Position numbers and translations under genes: made by a program. A stretch of DNA of 64,000 nt from Nigrospora sphaerica (taxonomy: Eukaryota; Ascomycota; Sordariomycetes; Amphisphaeriales; Apiosporaceae): NCBI GenBank assembly GCA_018287875.1, contig JAGVVL010000002.1, positions 7,812,001 through 7,876,000 on the forward strand, read 5' to 3'. Below, in pieces: positions 1-10,033 of this stretch; the stretch's first letter is position 1, and the number at the start of each line of letters is the position of its first letter. The notes under the pieces were generated by a model. The model did no database searches and was not told the origin of the DNA. It saw only the letters and a list, made by a program, of their open reading frames with translations.

Positions 1-649
1 CTCGAGCGGCTGGCGGACGCCTTGTGCTTCTTTCCATTGGGCACGGGCAAAGGAGGCTCCTCGGCCTTGTTGGCCCGCTCGCCGCGCAGCTGGGCGCGGG
101 TGGCGGCCGCCGAGGCCTTGATGTCACGGAACTTGACCGTCCGGGGCACGACGTCCTCTAGGAACTCCAGGTTGTCCTGGTGGTGGGCCGCATTTGCTGT
201 GGCAGACGGTCAGCCTACTGCCAGATCTGCGATGCGCCAGGGCACGCGGGGGGAGGAGAGAGCGCTTACCAATGTCCTTGTATTGGATGTTGCGCCTGGG
301 CTTTTTCTCCGTCTTGGCCTGCTTCAGGGCCTCGTCGGCGAGGTGCTGCACGAACATCTCCTATTCCGGCATTTAGTGAGAGCAACAATGGGAAGGGAAG
401 ACGTTCCGGTTGCCCGGGGCAATCTTACCGCGGCCAACGTGATGACAAAAGCTGCATTATTCGAGCAAATGCCGATGTCCTGATCTTGAGCGATGATCTT
501 CTTCACTCGCGACACTGGTAAACGACGACGGCATGAGCGTCCCTGCTGTATACAAGAAGACGGACGGGGCTGGCAGGGAACCTACGGGGAAGTTGAGTCT
601 GGCCGGTGACCTCCTTGCGGGGAGGAATAGCGGTTGTGTTGTACGGCAT
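1..649 (-). CDS. Histone-fold protein, DPB3/CHRAC1-like (partial)
   Basis: Four exons on the minus strand: 649-586, 514-429, 360-270 and 196-1. The C-terminus runs off the left edge; 145 codons are visible. Introns are GT-AG and all junctions keep frame. The predicted protein starts MPYNTTAIPPRKEVTG. Residues about 20-85 form a CBFD/NFYB/HMF histone fold, with the stretches LPLSRVKKIIAQDQDIG, FVQHLADEALKQAK and RRNIQYKDIANA. A basic, Ala-rich tail follows (FRDIKASAAATRAQLRGERA). This pattern is that of the small histone-fold subunit of DNA polymerase epsilon (Dpb3) and of chromatin-accessibility complexes (CHRAC), which pairs with a second histone-fold partner on DNA in the nucleus. Sequence alone does not separate Dpb3 from an NF-YC-like factor, but the lack of NF-Y features favours Dpb3/CHRAC. 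The gene diverges from the CLC gene across about 1 kb. Confidence 0.85.
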
Positions 650-1682
650 TCTGGTTGGTGGTGGTGATGTGATGATCCGTCCTTGGAGGCGGGTTGATCC
701 TCACGCCCTTTCTCGACGTCTATGGAGAAACGAGGCCGTGAAGAGAGACTACCTAACGTTTTATCGCTCCGTCGTCAGTGCCCACTCACGACTTGAGATG
801 GATTTATGCAAGATATATATGCATATGAAGTTGGTATCTAGGTAGGTTTAAAAGGAACCAGTGCTGGACCCGGTTGAGAAGCTGGAAGGTCGTGTGCTTG
901 TTCATCACATAAGGGGTATGGATGCCAGTGCATGGCGGGCTTCGAGATATCCCATGGAACACTGACCTTTGCGCTTCCCACTGGTTAAGCAGATCTGAGG
1001 TATGCGATGGTGTACAGTCTGTTGGTTAGATACCACGGTGGAATCGAGTATCAAAGTCAGGTACACCGTCTCTCCGCAGGTAGGATAGGATGTCCACTCC
1101 TTCTTCGGATTACGCCAGATCGATGGATGAGCGACGCGTCAGAATTGGCGAAGACGCGCGCCTATTAAAGTACATGGGATGGATCCGACTATCTTAGTAC
1201 CTAATGTATAAGGTACACCTACCTTATGTTGCCCGTGACTTCTTCAATGGGACACGGTGGAACTGTAACTCCACCCGCTGGGCAGCCCAGGGCATCGGGG
1301 CTCCAGTGCAGCTGTCGCCGCAGGTCCAGCACTTGGACCCCTCTGAAGCTGCCGCATCGATACATGCACGACCACAGGTGCTTCTATCTGCTTACCCGTG
1401 ATCACTGAGCCAGACACATGGGAGGTGGCTAATCAGAACCTCCCATTCCCTACCACGCCGCCCTAGCTGAGGTCCAGGCTCGCCAAGCACTCTCTGCATC
1501 CCACCTCCCATGCTGTCCGTCGGATTACGTAGCTGCAACTCCCGAAGAAGCCGCATCGAACAATTCGCTCTACGTCGTAGGTAGAGCTCATGTTTGCGAG
1601 CCTCGAGTGCGACCCCCAGCTGTCGTCTACCGTGCTCCGAGCCTCGCTACTGCGACGCGACCATGGTGAATGAGCCTTTGCC
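650..1682. other. Intergenic region, divergent promoter
   Basis: This 1 kb separates the divergent DPB3-like and CLC genes and should hold both promoters. I see no further coding region. Two upstream ATGs lie just before the CLC start, at 1663 and 1670. Confidence 0.6.
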
Positions 1683-1686
1683 ATGA
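1663..1686 (+). promoter_or_regulatory. uORF overlapping the CLC start codon
   Basis: ATG at 1663 opens a seven-codon frame (MVNEPLP) whose TGA (1684-1686) overlaps the CLC ATG (1683-1685) as ATGA. Another ATG at 1670 opens an overlapping frame that is out of phase with CLC. If the transcript begins upstream of 1663, ribosomes must leak past or reinitiate to make CLC. The transcript start is unknown. Confidence 0.45.
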
Positions 1687-4357
1687 CTTCCCGATCGACC
1701 TCCTTCACGGCCCGCAATCCTCAACCCGTTCGCCGACCCTCGTCCCTCACCTCGCGACTGTCCTTCGCCGTATCGACGGCCGAACGCGGCGAAGGCGCCG
1801 ATGTGCCCGTGGCCCAGGCCCAGCAGATTGACGAGGAGATTGCCGAGATCAAGAGATATGAGGTTGGTCGCCCCGCGGCGCCCTTCCGGGGGCCTGTGGT
1901 TTTCCGGGACCCTGTCTTGACCGCCTGGCTATCGGAATGCTGACCTCAGCTCGCTGCAGGACTTTACAACCATAGGTATGAATGTGACGCCGCAACCAGC
2001 CGACGCCCTCCCACCGGAAATACTGACCCTAGTCCATAGATTGGGTTCAGGACGCCGCACAAGAACAGCTGCGCCGCAAAGCGCGCCGGCGCAAGAATGC
2101 CGGCCTCTATGCCCACAGCAAGCCGACTTGGCGACACCGCCTGCGCGAGTCCTACGACGCCGCCCAAGGCTGGATCGTCGTCACCATCATAGGCGCCGTC
2201 ATCGGGCTGAATGCCGCCTTCCTCAACATCATTACCGAGTGGCTCGCTGACATCAAGCTCGGCCGCTGCAAGACCGCCTTCTACCTCAACGAGAACTTTT
2301 GCTGCTGGGGCGAAGATAACGGCTGCGCCGACTGGCAAAGGTGGACGGGCTTTGAGCCCGTCAACTATGTCGTGTACATCATGTTCGCCACCGCCTTCGC
2401 CTTCACGTCGGCGACCCTTGTCAAGTCCTTTGCGCCCTACGCCGCCGGCTCGGGCATCTCCGAGATCAAATGCATCATCGCCGGCTTCGTCATGAAGGGC
2501 TTCCTGGGCCTCTGGACGCTCGTTATCAAATCCGTGGCCCTGCCCCTGGCTATCGGCTCTGGTCTGTCGGTCGGAAAAGAAGGACCCAGTGTTCACTACG
2601 CCGTCTGCACGGGCAATGTCATCTCCAGGCTGTTTGAAAAGTACAAGCGCAACGCCTCCAAGACCCGCGAGATCCTGAGCGCTTGCGCCGCCGCGGGCGT
2701 GGCTGTCGCCTTTGGCAGTCCTATAGGGGGCGTGCTGTTTTCTCTCGAGGAAATGTCCAGCTATTTCCCCCTGAAGACCATGTGGAGGAGCTACTTCTGC
2801 GCCTTGGTGGCCACCGCCGTCCTAGCCGCCATGAACCCCTTCCGGACGGGCCAGCTCGTCATGTTCCAGGTCAAGTACGACCGCTCGTGGCACTTTTTCG
2901 AGGTCCTTTTCTATATCATCCTGGGTATCTTCGGTGGCCTGTATGGCGCTTTTGTCATGAAATGGAACCTACGCGTCCAGGCCTTCCGCAAAAAGTATCT
3001 CACCAAATACGCGGTCCTCGAGGCGACGCTGTTGGCCGCCGGCACCGCCATCATCTGCTACCCCAACGTGTTCCTGCGGATCGACATGACAGAGAGCATG
3101 GAAATTCTCTTCTTGGAATGTGAGGGCGCCGAGGACTACCAGGGCCTCTGCGAGGCCGACAAGCGCTGGACAAACATATTGTCGCTCGTGATGGCCACTA
3201 TCATTCGGATGTTCCTTGTCATCATCTCGTACGGCTGCAAAGTCCCGGCGGGCATCTTTGTTCCTTCTATGGCCATTGGCGCCACGTTCGGGCGGACAGT
3301 TGGCATCATCGTGCAAGCTTTGCACGATTCGTACCCAGACAGCGTCTTTTTCTCGGCCTGTGTCCCCGACTTGCCCTGTATTACCCCCGGAACGTATGCT
3401 TTCCTCGGCGCGGCGGCGGCGCTCAGTGGCATCATGCACATCACCGTGTCCGTGGTTGTCATCATGTTCGAATTGACAGGCGCGCTGACCTATATCCTGC
3501 CCACCATGATTGTCGTCGGCGTCACAAAGGCGGTGTCCGAAATGTTTGGCAAAGGCGGCATCGCCGACCGCATGATATGGTTCAGCGGCTTCCCATTCCT
3601 CGACAACAAGGAGGAGCATAACTTTGGCGTGCCGGTGCAGGCCATCATGACGCAGGACGTGGTCGCCGTCCCTGCTCAGGGAATGCCGCTCCGAGCGGTC
3701 GAGAACCTGCTTGCCGAGCCCAAGTACCAAGGCTTTCCCGTCGTCGAGGAGGAGAGCTCGCGCATCCTGCTGGGCTACATCGGCCGCACGGAACTGCGCT
3801 ACGCCGTGGACCGCTTGCGCCGCGAGCACCAACTCTCGCTGAGTCCGCAGGCCAAGTGCTCCTTCCTGCCGACGAGCCTGTCCGCCACGACACCCATCAC
3901 GCCGACGGTGACGCTCTCCAACGCGGACTTCAACGTGTCGTCATCGGCGTCGACCATCGACTTCAGCCGCTACGTTGACGCGACGCCCGTCACGGTGCAC
4001 CCGCGGCTGCCCCTCGAGACGGTCATGGACATGTTCATCAAGATCGGGCCGCGCGTCATCCTCATCGAGCACCACGGCCGCCTCCTCGGGCTCGTCACCG
4101 TCAAGGATTGCCTCAAGTACCAGTTCAAGGTCGAGGCCGCCGAGAACCCGCACCGCGACGACGACATCCAGGCCGGCCAGGAAATGGTGTGGCGCTGGAT
4201 CCGCGCCGCCGCCAGCTGGGTCTCGGGCAAAGTCTCGACGGCGAGCGGCGGTCGCATACGCCTCGGCAGTACCGAAATCGTAGACGATAGGGCGCATGGC
4301 ATCATGGACGGCGACGAGGATATCGCCGACGAGGGCCTGGAGCTAGAGAACCGGTAG
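1683..4357 (+). CDS. CLC-family chloride/proton exchanger with CBS domains
   Basis: Exons 1683-1862, 1960-1975 (a 16-nt micro-exon) and 2040-4357 encode 837 aa. The micro-exon supplies DFTTI and the first base of the next Asp codon, and rejoins the frame as DFTTIDWVQDAA. CLC signatures are clear: GSGISE near residue 202, GKEGPSVH near 245-252 with the gating glutamate at about 246, and KVPAGIFVPSMAIG. The motif LEEMSSYFPLKTMWRS (about 301-316) carries the internal proton glutamate that marks exchangers such as mammalian ClC-5 rather than channels. Two C-terminal CBS domains follow, one starting near VPVQAIMTQDVV and the other near VTVHPRLPLETV. Yeast Gef1, a Golgi/endosomal relative, is of similar length. 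The likely role is Cl-/H+ exchange in acidified compartments, helping copper and iron loading of secreted enzymes; that role is inferred from family knowledge. Confidence 0.93.
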
Positions 4358-4629
4358 ACACGGCGACGTAGACGAATATAATTTTGGTTTTCCTCTTTCT
4401 AATGCTTGGGTCTTTTCCTTAGTTTCGCTGGCGGCTATCGGCGTATCATCTTACGAAGGGAGTCGCGAAGAGGGTACTTTGTAGCAAATTCTATTGCATG
4501 ATGCATACCACCTATTTACGACCAAGCGGGGCCTATCTCTTCGCCTTTTACCGAAGGGCTTTTATGCCGAGACTAACCAATGCCGAGAATCAAGACAAAG
4601 CCAAGCGCGATTGGGCCGTTCGACCCATT

Positions 4630-5915
4630 CTAAACAACTGTCTCGACGTCACCAATGAGTGGGACGTCCTCGTCCTTGGGCACGTCATGGGGTGGCGGGA
4701 GAGTGCCGGCCTGGGGCACAGCGCCGTAGGCGGCGCGGCGGCCGTCGCCGGGACGGGTCTCCGGCTCCGGCTCCGGCGATGGGGGCAATGGCTCGGGCGG
4801 CTCCGGGGCGGCGTCGCCGTCGCCGCCGCCGCCGCCATCCTTGCGGCCGATGATGACGTTGCCGGCGACCAGCAGGGCGGCGCCGAGCCACCACAGCGGC
4901 GGCAGGTTTTCGGCGAAGATGGCGAGTCCCAGCAGGGCCGTGATGACAAAATTGGCCGACGTGTTCATGATGGACACCTGCGTGGTCGAGGAGCCGCGCG
5001 CCAGCGCCTGGGTGAACAGCGTCCACATCTGTTGGTTTGGGGAGGGTTAGGGAAGACGTCGGTCAGGGAGGAGAAGTGGTGGGGTTTGCACTCACGACGC
5101 CGTTGAATGCGAGATTGAGGCCGAAAAATATCTGCGCCGCTTGTCAGCTTGCTTGCGACTGGGCATGAAGAGGGTGCGCGGGAAACTGTGTTTCCGGTGA
5201 GAGATGTGAGACGCAGTGGAGGATTTGGAGCCAGGTCCATGGAGGCCCGGCGCGGGGGATTGGTTGCGCGTTTAGACGGGAGAGAGAGGACGTACGCCAC
5301 GGAAAGCGAACTCGAAAACGCCCTCGTAGTGATCCAGACCTAGAGCGCCGGTGATGGCCCGTGAGATCTGCGACGTAAGACTATTCGTGGTTCTGTGTGT
5401 TTGCTGCCGGTCAGCTTCGGTTGCTTGTGCGACCCGCCCCGGTTCCACAAAGGACCCCAGGCGGGCAAAGGGCGACGGGGGGCAACACGACGGGAGGGGC
5501 AGTCCGGAAAAGAAACCCCGAAACCGGCAGGACAGGGCCACTCAGGCTGGCGCGGGCGGTCCGCTTACAATTTGGCAAAAACGCCGTTGAAGGCGGCACA
5601 AGCGCCGCTGGCGAGAGCGAGCACGATCCACCGGTTCCGGGCGGCCCACGAAGAGGAGGGGGCGGCGGCGGCGGGCGGGTGGCCCAGCAGACCGGAGCGC
5701 TCGCGGTCCCGCATGACGTCGTCGCGGTCGGCAGTCTTGTCGGCGCCGGGCGCCTGACGTCGCCTCCGGGCGGGTGCGTCGGGGGGAAGGGCGGCGTACG
5801 TAGAGGTGGTGGTGCCGACGACGACCGAGGGCGAAGAGGGCGAGGAGGTGGAAGCCGGGCCGGAAGACGCGCCCCCGTCCCGGGGGGGCGCAGTGGCCGT
5901 CGCAGGCGAGACCAT
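4630..5915 (-). CDS. TMEM42-like / EamA-type membrane protein
   Basis: Four exons, 5915-5569, 5392-5296, 5131-5096 and 5028-4630, give 292 aa in frame. The first about 95 residues are low-complexity (Pro/Ser/Arg). Hydrophobic segments then follow: NRWIVLALASGACAAFNGVF, IFFGLNLAFNGVMWTLFTQA, ANFVITALLGLAIFAENL and WWLGAALLVAGNVIIG. The core ALARGSSTTQVSIMNTSANF matches the conserved part of TMEM42-like drug/metabolite-transporter (EamA) proteins in fungi and animals. The C-terminus is an acidic, Pro-rich tail. The exon 2 acceptor at 5393/5392 was chosen because it restores the motif NGVFAKLTTNSLTSQIS; a second AG slightly downstream would also keep frame. Substrate is unknown. The gene is convergent with CLC, with about 270 bp between the stops. 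Confidence 0.8.
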
Positions 5916-7218
5916 GGGTGCGTATTTATAGGTTTGGGGGGGTGGGCGGGAAGGGAGCCCTGGTGGCGGATGAACAAGGGAAAAAAACGACTCGCGCTCG
6001 CTAGGTTCGCCTAGGAACTCTCGGAGGATCAGCAAGACGTAAGCTGTGGCTTCCGCTTGGCAAAAACGGCCCCTCTTCCCCGGCAAAAGCACGCAAGCGT
6101 ATCGACGATGCAACCAAGATTATCAGGTACCTAGTCCATGCGCGCAACTCGCTTGTCCTAGCGCCTCCCGTGGATCGAACCCCGTAGGCGACCCGAGCCG
6201 AGGAACGTGCGGTGGGGGTTGGGAGTGGATGGGCAAAACGGGCGCAAAATGAACGTCGAGATCCATTTCTCCCGCGGGTTCGACGTCCGCTACCCAAGCA
6301 AGACAAACCCCGCGGAAGAAGCCATACATATATGGATGGATAAGGGCTGCGGCATTCGTCATGGTATTACTAAGGCATCATTTAAAAGGGCACACACTAT
6401 TCACGCTGGAGCGCCCCCGCAGCGGATAAGGCTACTCGAGGGCGTTGCCGTTTCTTGGTCCGGGGTCGCAGTAGCCGGAACCTTGGCCCGAGACCCAAAC
6501 GTTACTAGCATCGCCGCTCGACGGCAGGGCAAATAGATGCGTGGGCGAGTATAGATCCAGCAAGTCTTCAGGTTCACCCCTCAACAGCAGCCTCACGTAG
6601 CTAAAGCACCTGATAGTCCCTCTAGCTGAATCCAACTTCCTATACTATCCGACACAGTGGTCGATCCTGCGGGAACGTTCTAGGTATCTCACCCAACCCA
6701 TGTATACAACCACCGAGAGACTCTTCCGCTCAGCAATACGGTCCACACATCCCTACACGTCTACAAGCCCAACGCTAGACATGTGCGTATGCCCATCCAT
6801 ACTTTCATCACCGAGGATGCATCCAGACGGCACCTTTTCCTATCTATACTTGGGACGTGATCCATCTCTTGAAACCAGAGGTTCTTGGGGAGAGCTGTTA
6901 CAACCAATCTGGGCCATCCGCACTAGCGGGGCCGCCCGGTAATGAGGCAGTGCATAGTTACTGTCACGGCACAAGAACCTGGGGCGAGGGGATTGCCAAC
7001 ATGGGTGTCGATTAAGGTGGAAACTCGAAAGCTGGTGAAGAAAGAACAGTCCAAAGACCGCAAGGGCGTGAGAGCCCCATCAGGTGTGCAAGTACGCCAC
7101 TCCCAGAGTTGCCAGGGCCCCCGCCGTAACCATCTCGACCACTGAATGAAACGAATCGCTTTGTCCACGCCCACAACTCGGCTACGCAGTTGCGCGCCAG
7201 CAAAGCCACAGTTGAGAC
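5916..7218. other. Intergenic region
   Basis: About 1.3 kb separates the TMEM42-like gene from the small peptide gene. I see no convincing coding sequence or RNA gene. Open frames here are short and lack recognisable motifs. Confidence 0.5.
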
Positions 7219-7613
7219 TTATACGCAAATGATGGTGGACGGGTTGAACTTCTTCGAGCAGCAGGCCATGCGGGTCAGGCCAGGGCCTGACACAACAGAG
7301 TTAGTACGAAGCGGCGGAACCTCGCGAGAAAGGCAGAGAAGGAGGTCGTTGATACTTACAGCCGGTAGGAACGCAAGCCCAGTTGGGGTTGTTGGGATCT
7401 ATGAGGAAGGGCAAGATTAGTTTCCAAATTTCATGATGGCAAATCGCCCGCGGGCCGGCAGGACGGGCAAGGGAGTACAACACGATGGAAGAGAGAGGAC
7501 ATACCGGTAATTTGCTTGCACTCGCGCTTCTCGATGTTGGCGGGGAGGTCGATAGCGGCGGCAATGGCCGTGGCAGTCAGGGCCAGGTTCAGGAGGATGG
7601 TGGTAACCTTCAT
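7219..7613 (-). CDS. Small secreted six-cysteine peptide with Kex2-type propeptide
   Basis: Three exons, 7613-7505, 7398-7360 and 7286-7219, join in frame to encode 71 aa. All introns are GT-AG. Residues 1 to about 20 are a clear signal peptide (MKVTTILLNLALTATAIAAA). A ten-residue stretch ends in a dibasic Lys29-Arg30, a Kex2-type site, leaving a mature peptide of about 41 residues starting Glu31-Cys32. The mature part has six cysteines at 32, 45, 50, 58, 59 and 70 (spacing C-x12-C-x4-C-x7-CC-x10-C), enough for three disulfides. I recognise no named family. The size, signal, propeptide and cysteine pattern fit secreted fungal peptides such as effectors, antimicrobial peptides or signalling peptides; function is unknown. 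The three-exon structure with conserved frame argues that it is a real gene. Confidence 0.7.
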
Positions 7614-8912
7614 TTTGGCGAGTACGACGGTACGTCGAGACGGGAAGGGAGGAAGAGATGACTGGCCGGTTGGTAATGCTGACTGTGTGAACGAAGCGAT
7701 GGATGGGGAGCCGCTCCAGATGCTGAAGAGGCGGCACAAATGGGTATTTATGGTCTGTTGCAACACCCTACACTGTTGGCCGTTATGCGGCCGAGGTATG
7801 ATAATCGGCCGAGAGCTTGACAGATGCCCCATGCCACTCGCCCGAGGCGCATCGATTGATCCCCTGCAAGGCCTTTCGGCAGGGGGACGGGGCGCCAGGG
7901 GGGTTTTCCTATTCCGTTGACAAGCCCTCGGCGCTACGCCGCCCGACGATCAAAAGCTCCTGATACGGAATGCAGATACGAAGAGTCCGCCTTGTATATT
8001 CACCCCTGTCGGCCGGCGCGCAGCGGCTACCTCTATAAGCCGACAGCTAGGGTCCGAGTCAGGCCATCAGCCGCTACAAGACGGACACGGGCCGCTTAAG
8101 TCATAAACGGCCTATCATTTTGATCCATGTTCCCCTCACCCCCGTCGGTTTCGTGGAGACTAGTCCGGATCAGCACGTGCCGTCGTTGCACTATAGATTT
8201 GTAGATGGCTTGATCGATCGCCCAGACTGTAATAACGCGTGGTGGACAATAATGCCCGTCCTTGTCCACCGTCTCCACGTCGTCACTCGCTGGTCCGCCT
8301 CCCTGACCGGTCATAACCCTGTGTTGATGAGAACAGCGTCACCATCACCTCCTTGTCCTCCTCCTCGTCCTCCTCCTCGTCCTCCTCCTTCTTGTGCTTC
8401 TCCTGCACGATCGAGGGCCACAGCAGTCGGCTTTGACCGGCCGTATTCTTGTCCGACGGTGCCCGCCGGTGGGCCGGCGCGAGTGTTCCAGCGTTCGTCA
8501 AAGCCATGCGGCGGTACAAACACATACGATGGCAATTAGTTCTGGACACAACCCCCCTGCTATTCATCGTAAAATCCACCGCCTTCTCTCCGGTGCAGCC
8601 GACTGTTCCTATGCCAGGAACCCGGGCCCTGCGGGCACAGGCTGTCTTTTGGACAGTCCGGCTTCATGAACACATACGTTTAAATAGAAGCTCATCTGGG
8701 CGCTATGGGGCGCGTCCTGCGTCTACTGATGCAAAGGCATTCTATCTGACGTGGTATGAACGCCGTCTCCCCGAACCAGTCAATCAGTGTAAACCCGCAA
8801 CCTGGTAACGCCTTCCCATGCAATGTGTAGCTGCTGCCCGTCCCTTTCATGGCCATCCTTGAATACCGTCGCATATGTGCCGCGTGCGTATTCAAACCCG
8901 CCCAGCTCTGTA
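7614..8912. other. Intergenic region
   Basis: No gene recognised between the peptide gene and TFIIA-gamma. It holds a CCT-rich simple repeat near 8348-8394 and otherwise unremarkable sequence. Confidence 0.5.
8348..8394. repeat. CCT-rich microsatellite
   Basis: Three imperfect copies of a 12-nt unit built from TCC/TCG triplets form a pyrimidine-only-like tract on the plus strand. It lies in the 3' flank of TFIIA-gamma. Confidence 0.7.
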
Positions 8913-9398
8913 TTATGTGGTGCCTTGAGGCTTGGCCGTGCAAGACACAATCTTGACCTTGTCGGCCGAGACGACCTGGCCGCCGCTGTCCATCTTGAAA
9001 GTAACATTCTTAAGTTGGAAGGTCCAGACCTCGTCACAGAATCGGTAGGTATCGAGGCTTCCCTGTGCGAAGGAACCAGGAGGGTCAGTCACCCGGATGC
9101 GTCGTGGCCCGCTCCCGCAATGCATCATACCTTGAACGTCAAACGCGACCGCACATTGGTCTGCAGCACTTCGGCAATCGCCCGGTCGAAGTTGGCCAGA
9201 ATCTTCATGGCAAGCTGAGGGTCGATGCGGTGCTCCGTGATCAGGTCATCGAGAGTATCCGTCAGGGCGGCGCCGACGCTACACGGGAGGCCTCACGTCA
9301 GTCTACGGGCAGCTGGAACAGGTGGCAAGGGGGCAAACAGCGCCGTACCTGCTACGGCGATAGAGCTCGTAGAAGTTCTGGGGGCCGGTGGCTGCCAT
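8913..9398 (-). CDS. TOA2: Transcription initiation factor IIA gamma subunit
   Basis: Exons 9398-9349, 9278-9131 and 9062-8913 give 115 aa, close to the usual 110-120 aa of this family. The protein begins [19 protein letters not shown], continues [20 protein letters not shown] and [14 protein letters not shown] in the N-terminal four-helix part, and ends with the beta-barrel part ([19 protein letters not shown] and [10 protein letters not shown]). These are hallmark TFIIA-gamma/TOA2 sequences. The subunit pairs with TFIIA-alpha/beta, binds TBP at the TATA box and stabilises the RNA polymerase II preinitiation complex in the nucleus. All junctions preserve frame. No anomaly seen. Confidence 0.96.
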
Positions 9399-10033
9399 CT
9401 TTGCTTGTGTGCGGGCTCGTCGATGATGGCAACGGCGGCGTATACGGTGGCGATGATGGTATGCGCGTGAGGTTGGGAGGTTTAAATAGTTCCGGGAACA
9501 GGAAGGGGGTTGAGATGTTGCGTTGCCTGGCCACGGTATCGATAAGCCAGCCGGCGGGCTGAGTCAACCGGACCGCCTGCGACTCGCCTTACGTAATTCC
9601 ACGGGCTGGTTTCGACCTAGGTAGGTACCTACGCACCAGCACAGCAGGGGGAAGGTACGAGGTACTCCAGTACACCTTACAGCTGGGATGGATTACACTT
9701 TACGCGTGACTGCGCTCGGGTTTCGCGTCTCGACGCGGCTCTGCCTGCTTGCTTTTCGTTGAGCTAACTGCTGGTATGAAATCATCATTCCGGCCAATCC
9801 CACGGAGCGACGCATGGAATTGTAAGGCGTGTATACCCATACCCCATCGATTACACGCTACGTACTTCCCGTAGACCTGGGCTCCCTTAATACGCATCGG
9901 TGCTTTTCCCGCCATCGTCATTGAACAAAGTCCCCGGGCCATCGTCACGTCTCATTCCCGTCACTTTCTCTTGAGGGCCTCTTCGGGCCTTCCTTTCCCC
10001 ACGCGTCCTCCTCTCCTTGCAGCACGCGACAAA
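9399..10033. other. Divergent promoter region
   Basis: About 0.63 kb between the divergent TFIIA-gamma and SNF2 genes. It contains a palindromic AGGTAGGTACCTAC-like motif around 9618, of a type seen repeatedly in this window. No gene seen. Confidence 0.45.

Noticed and set aside
6155..6190. Possible tRNA B box (GGATCGAACCC)
   Set aside because: The conserved GTTC is mutated and no A box or acceptor stem can be paired around it.
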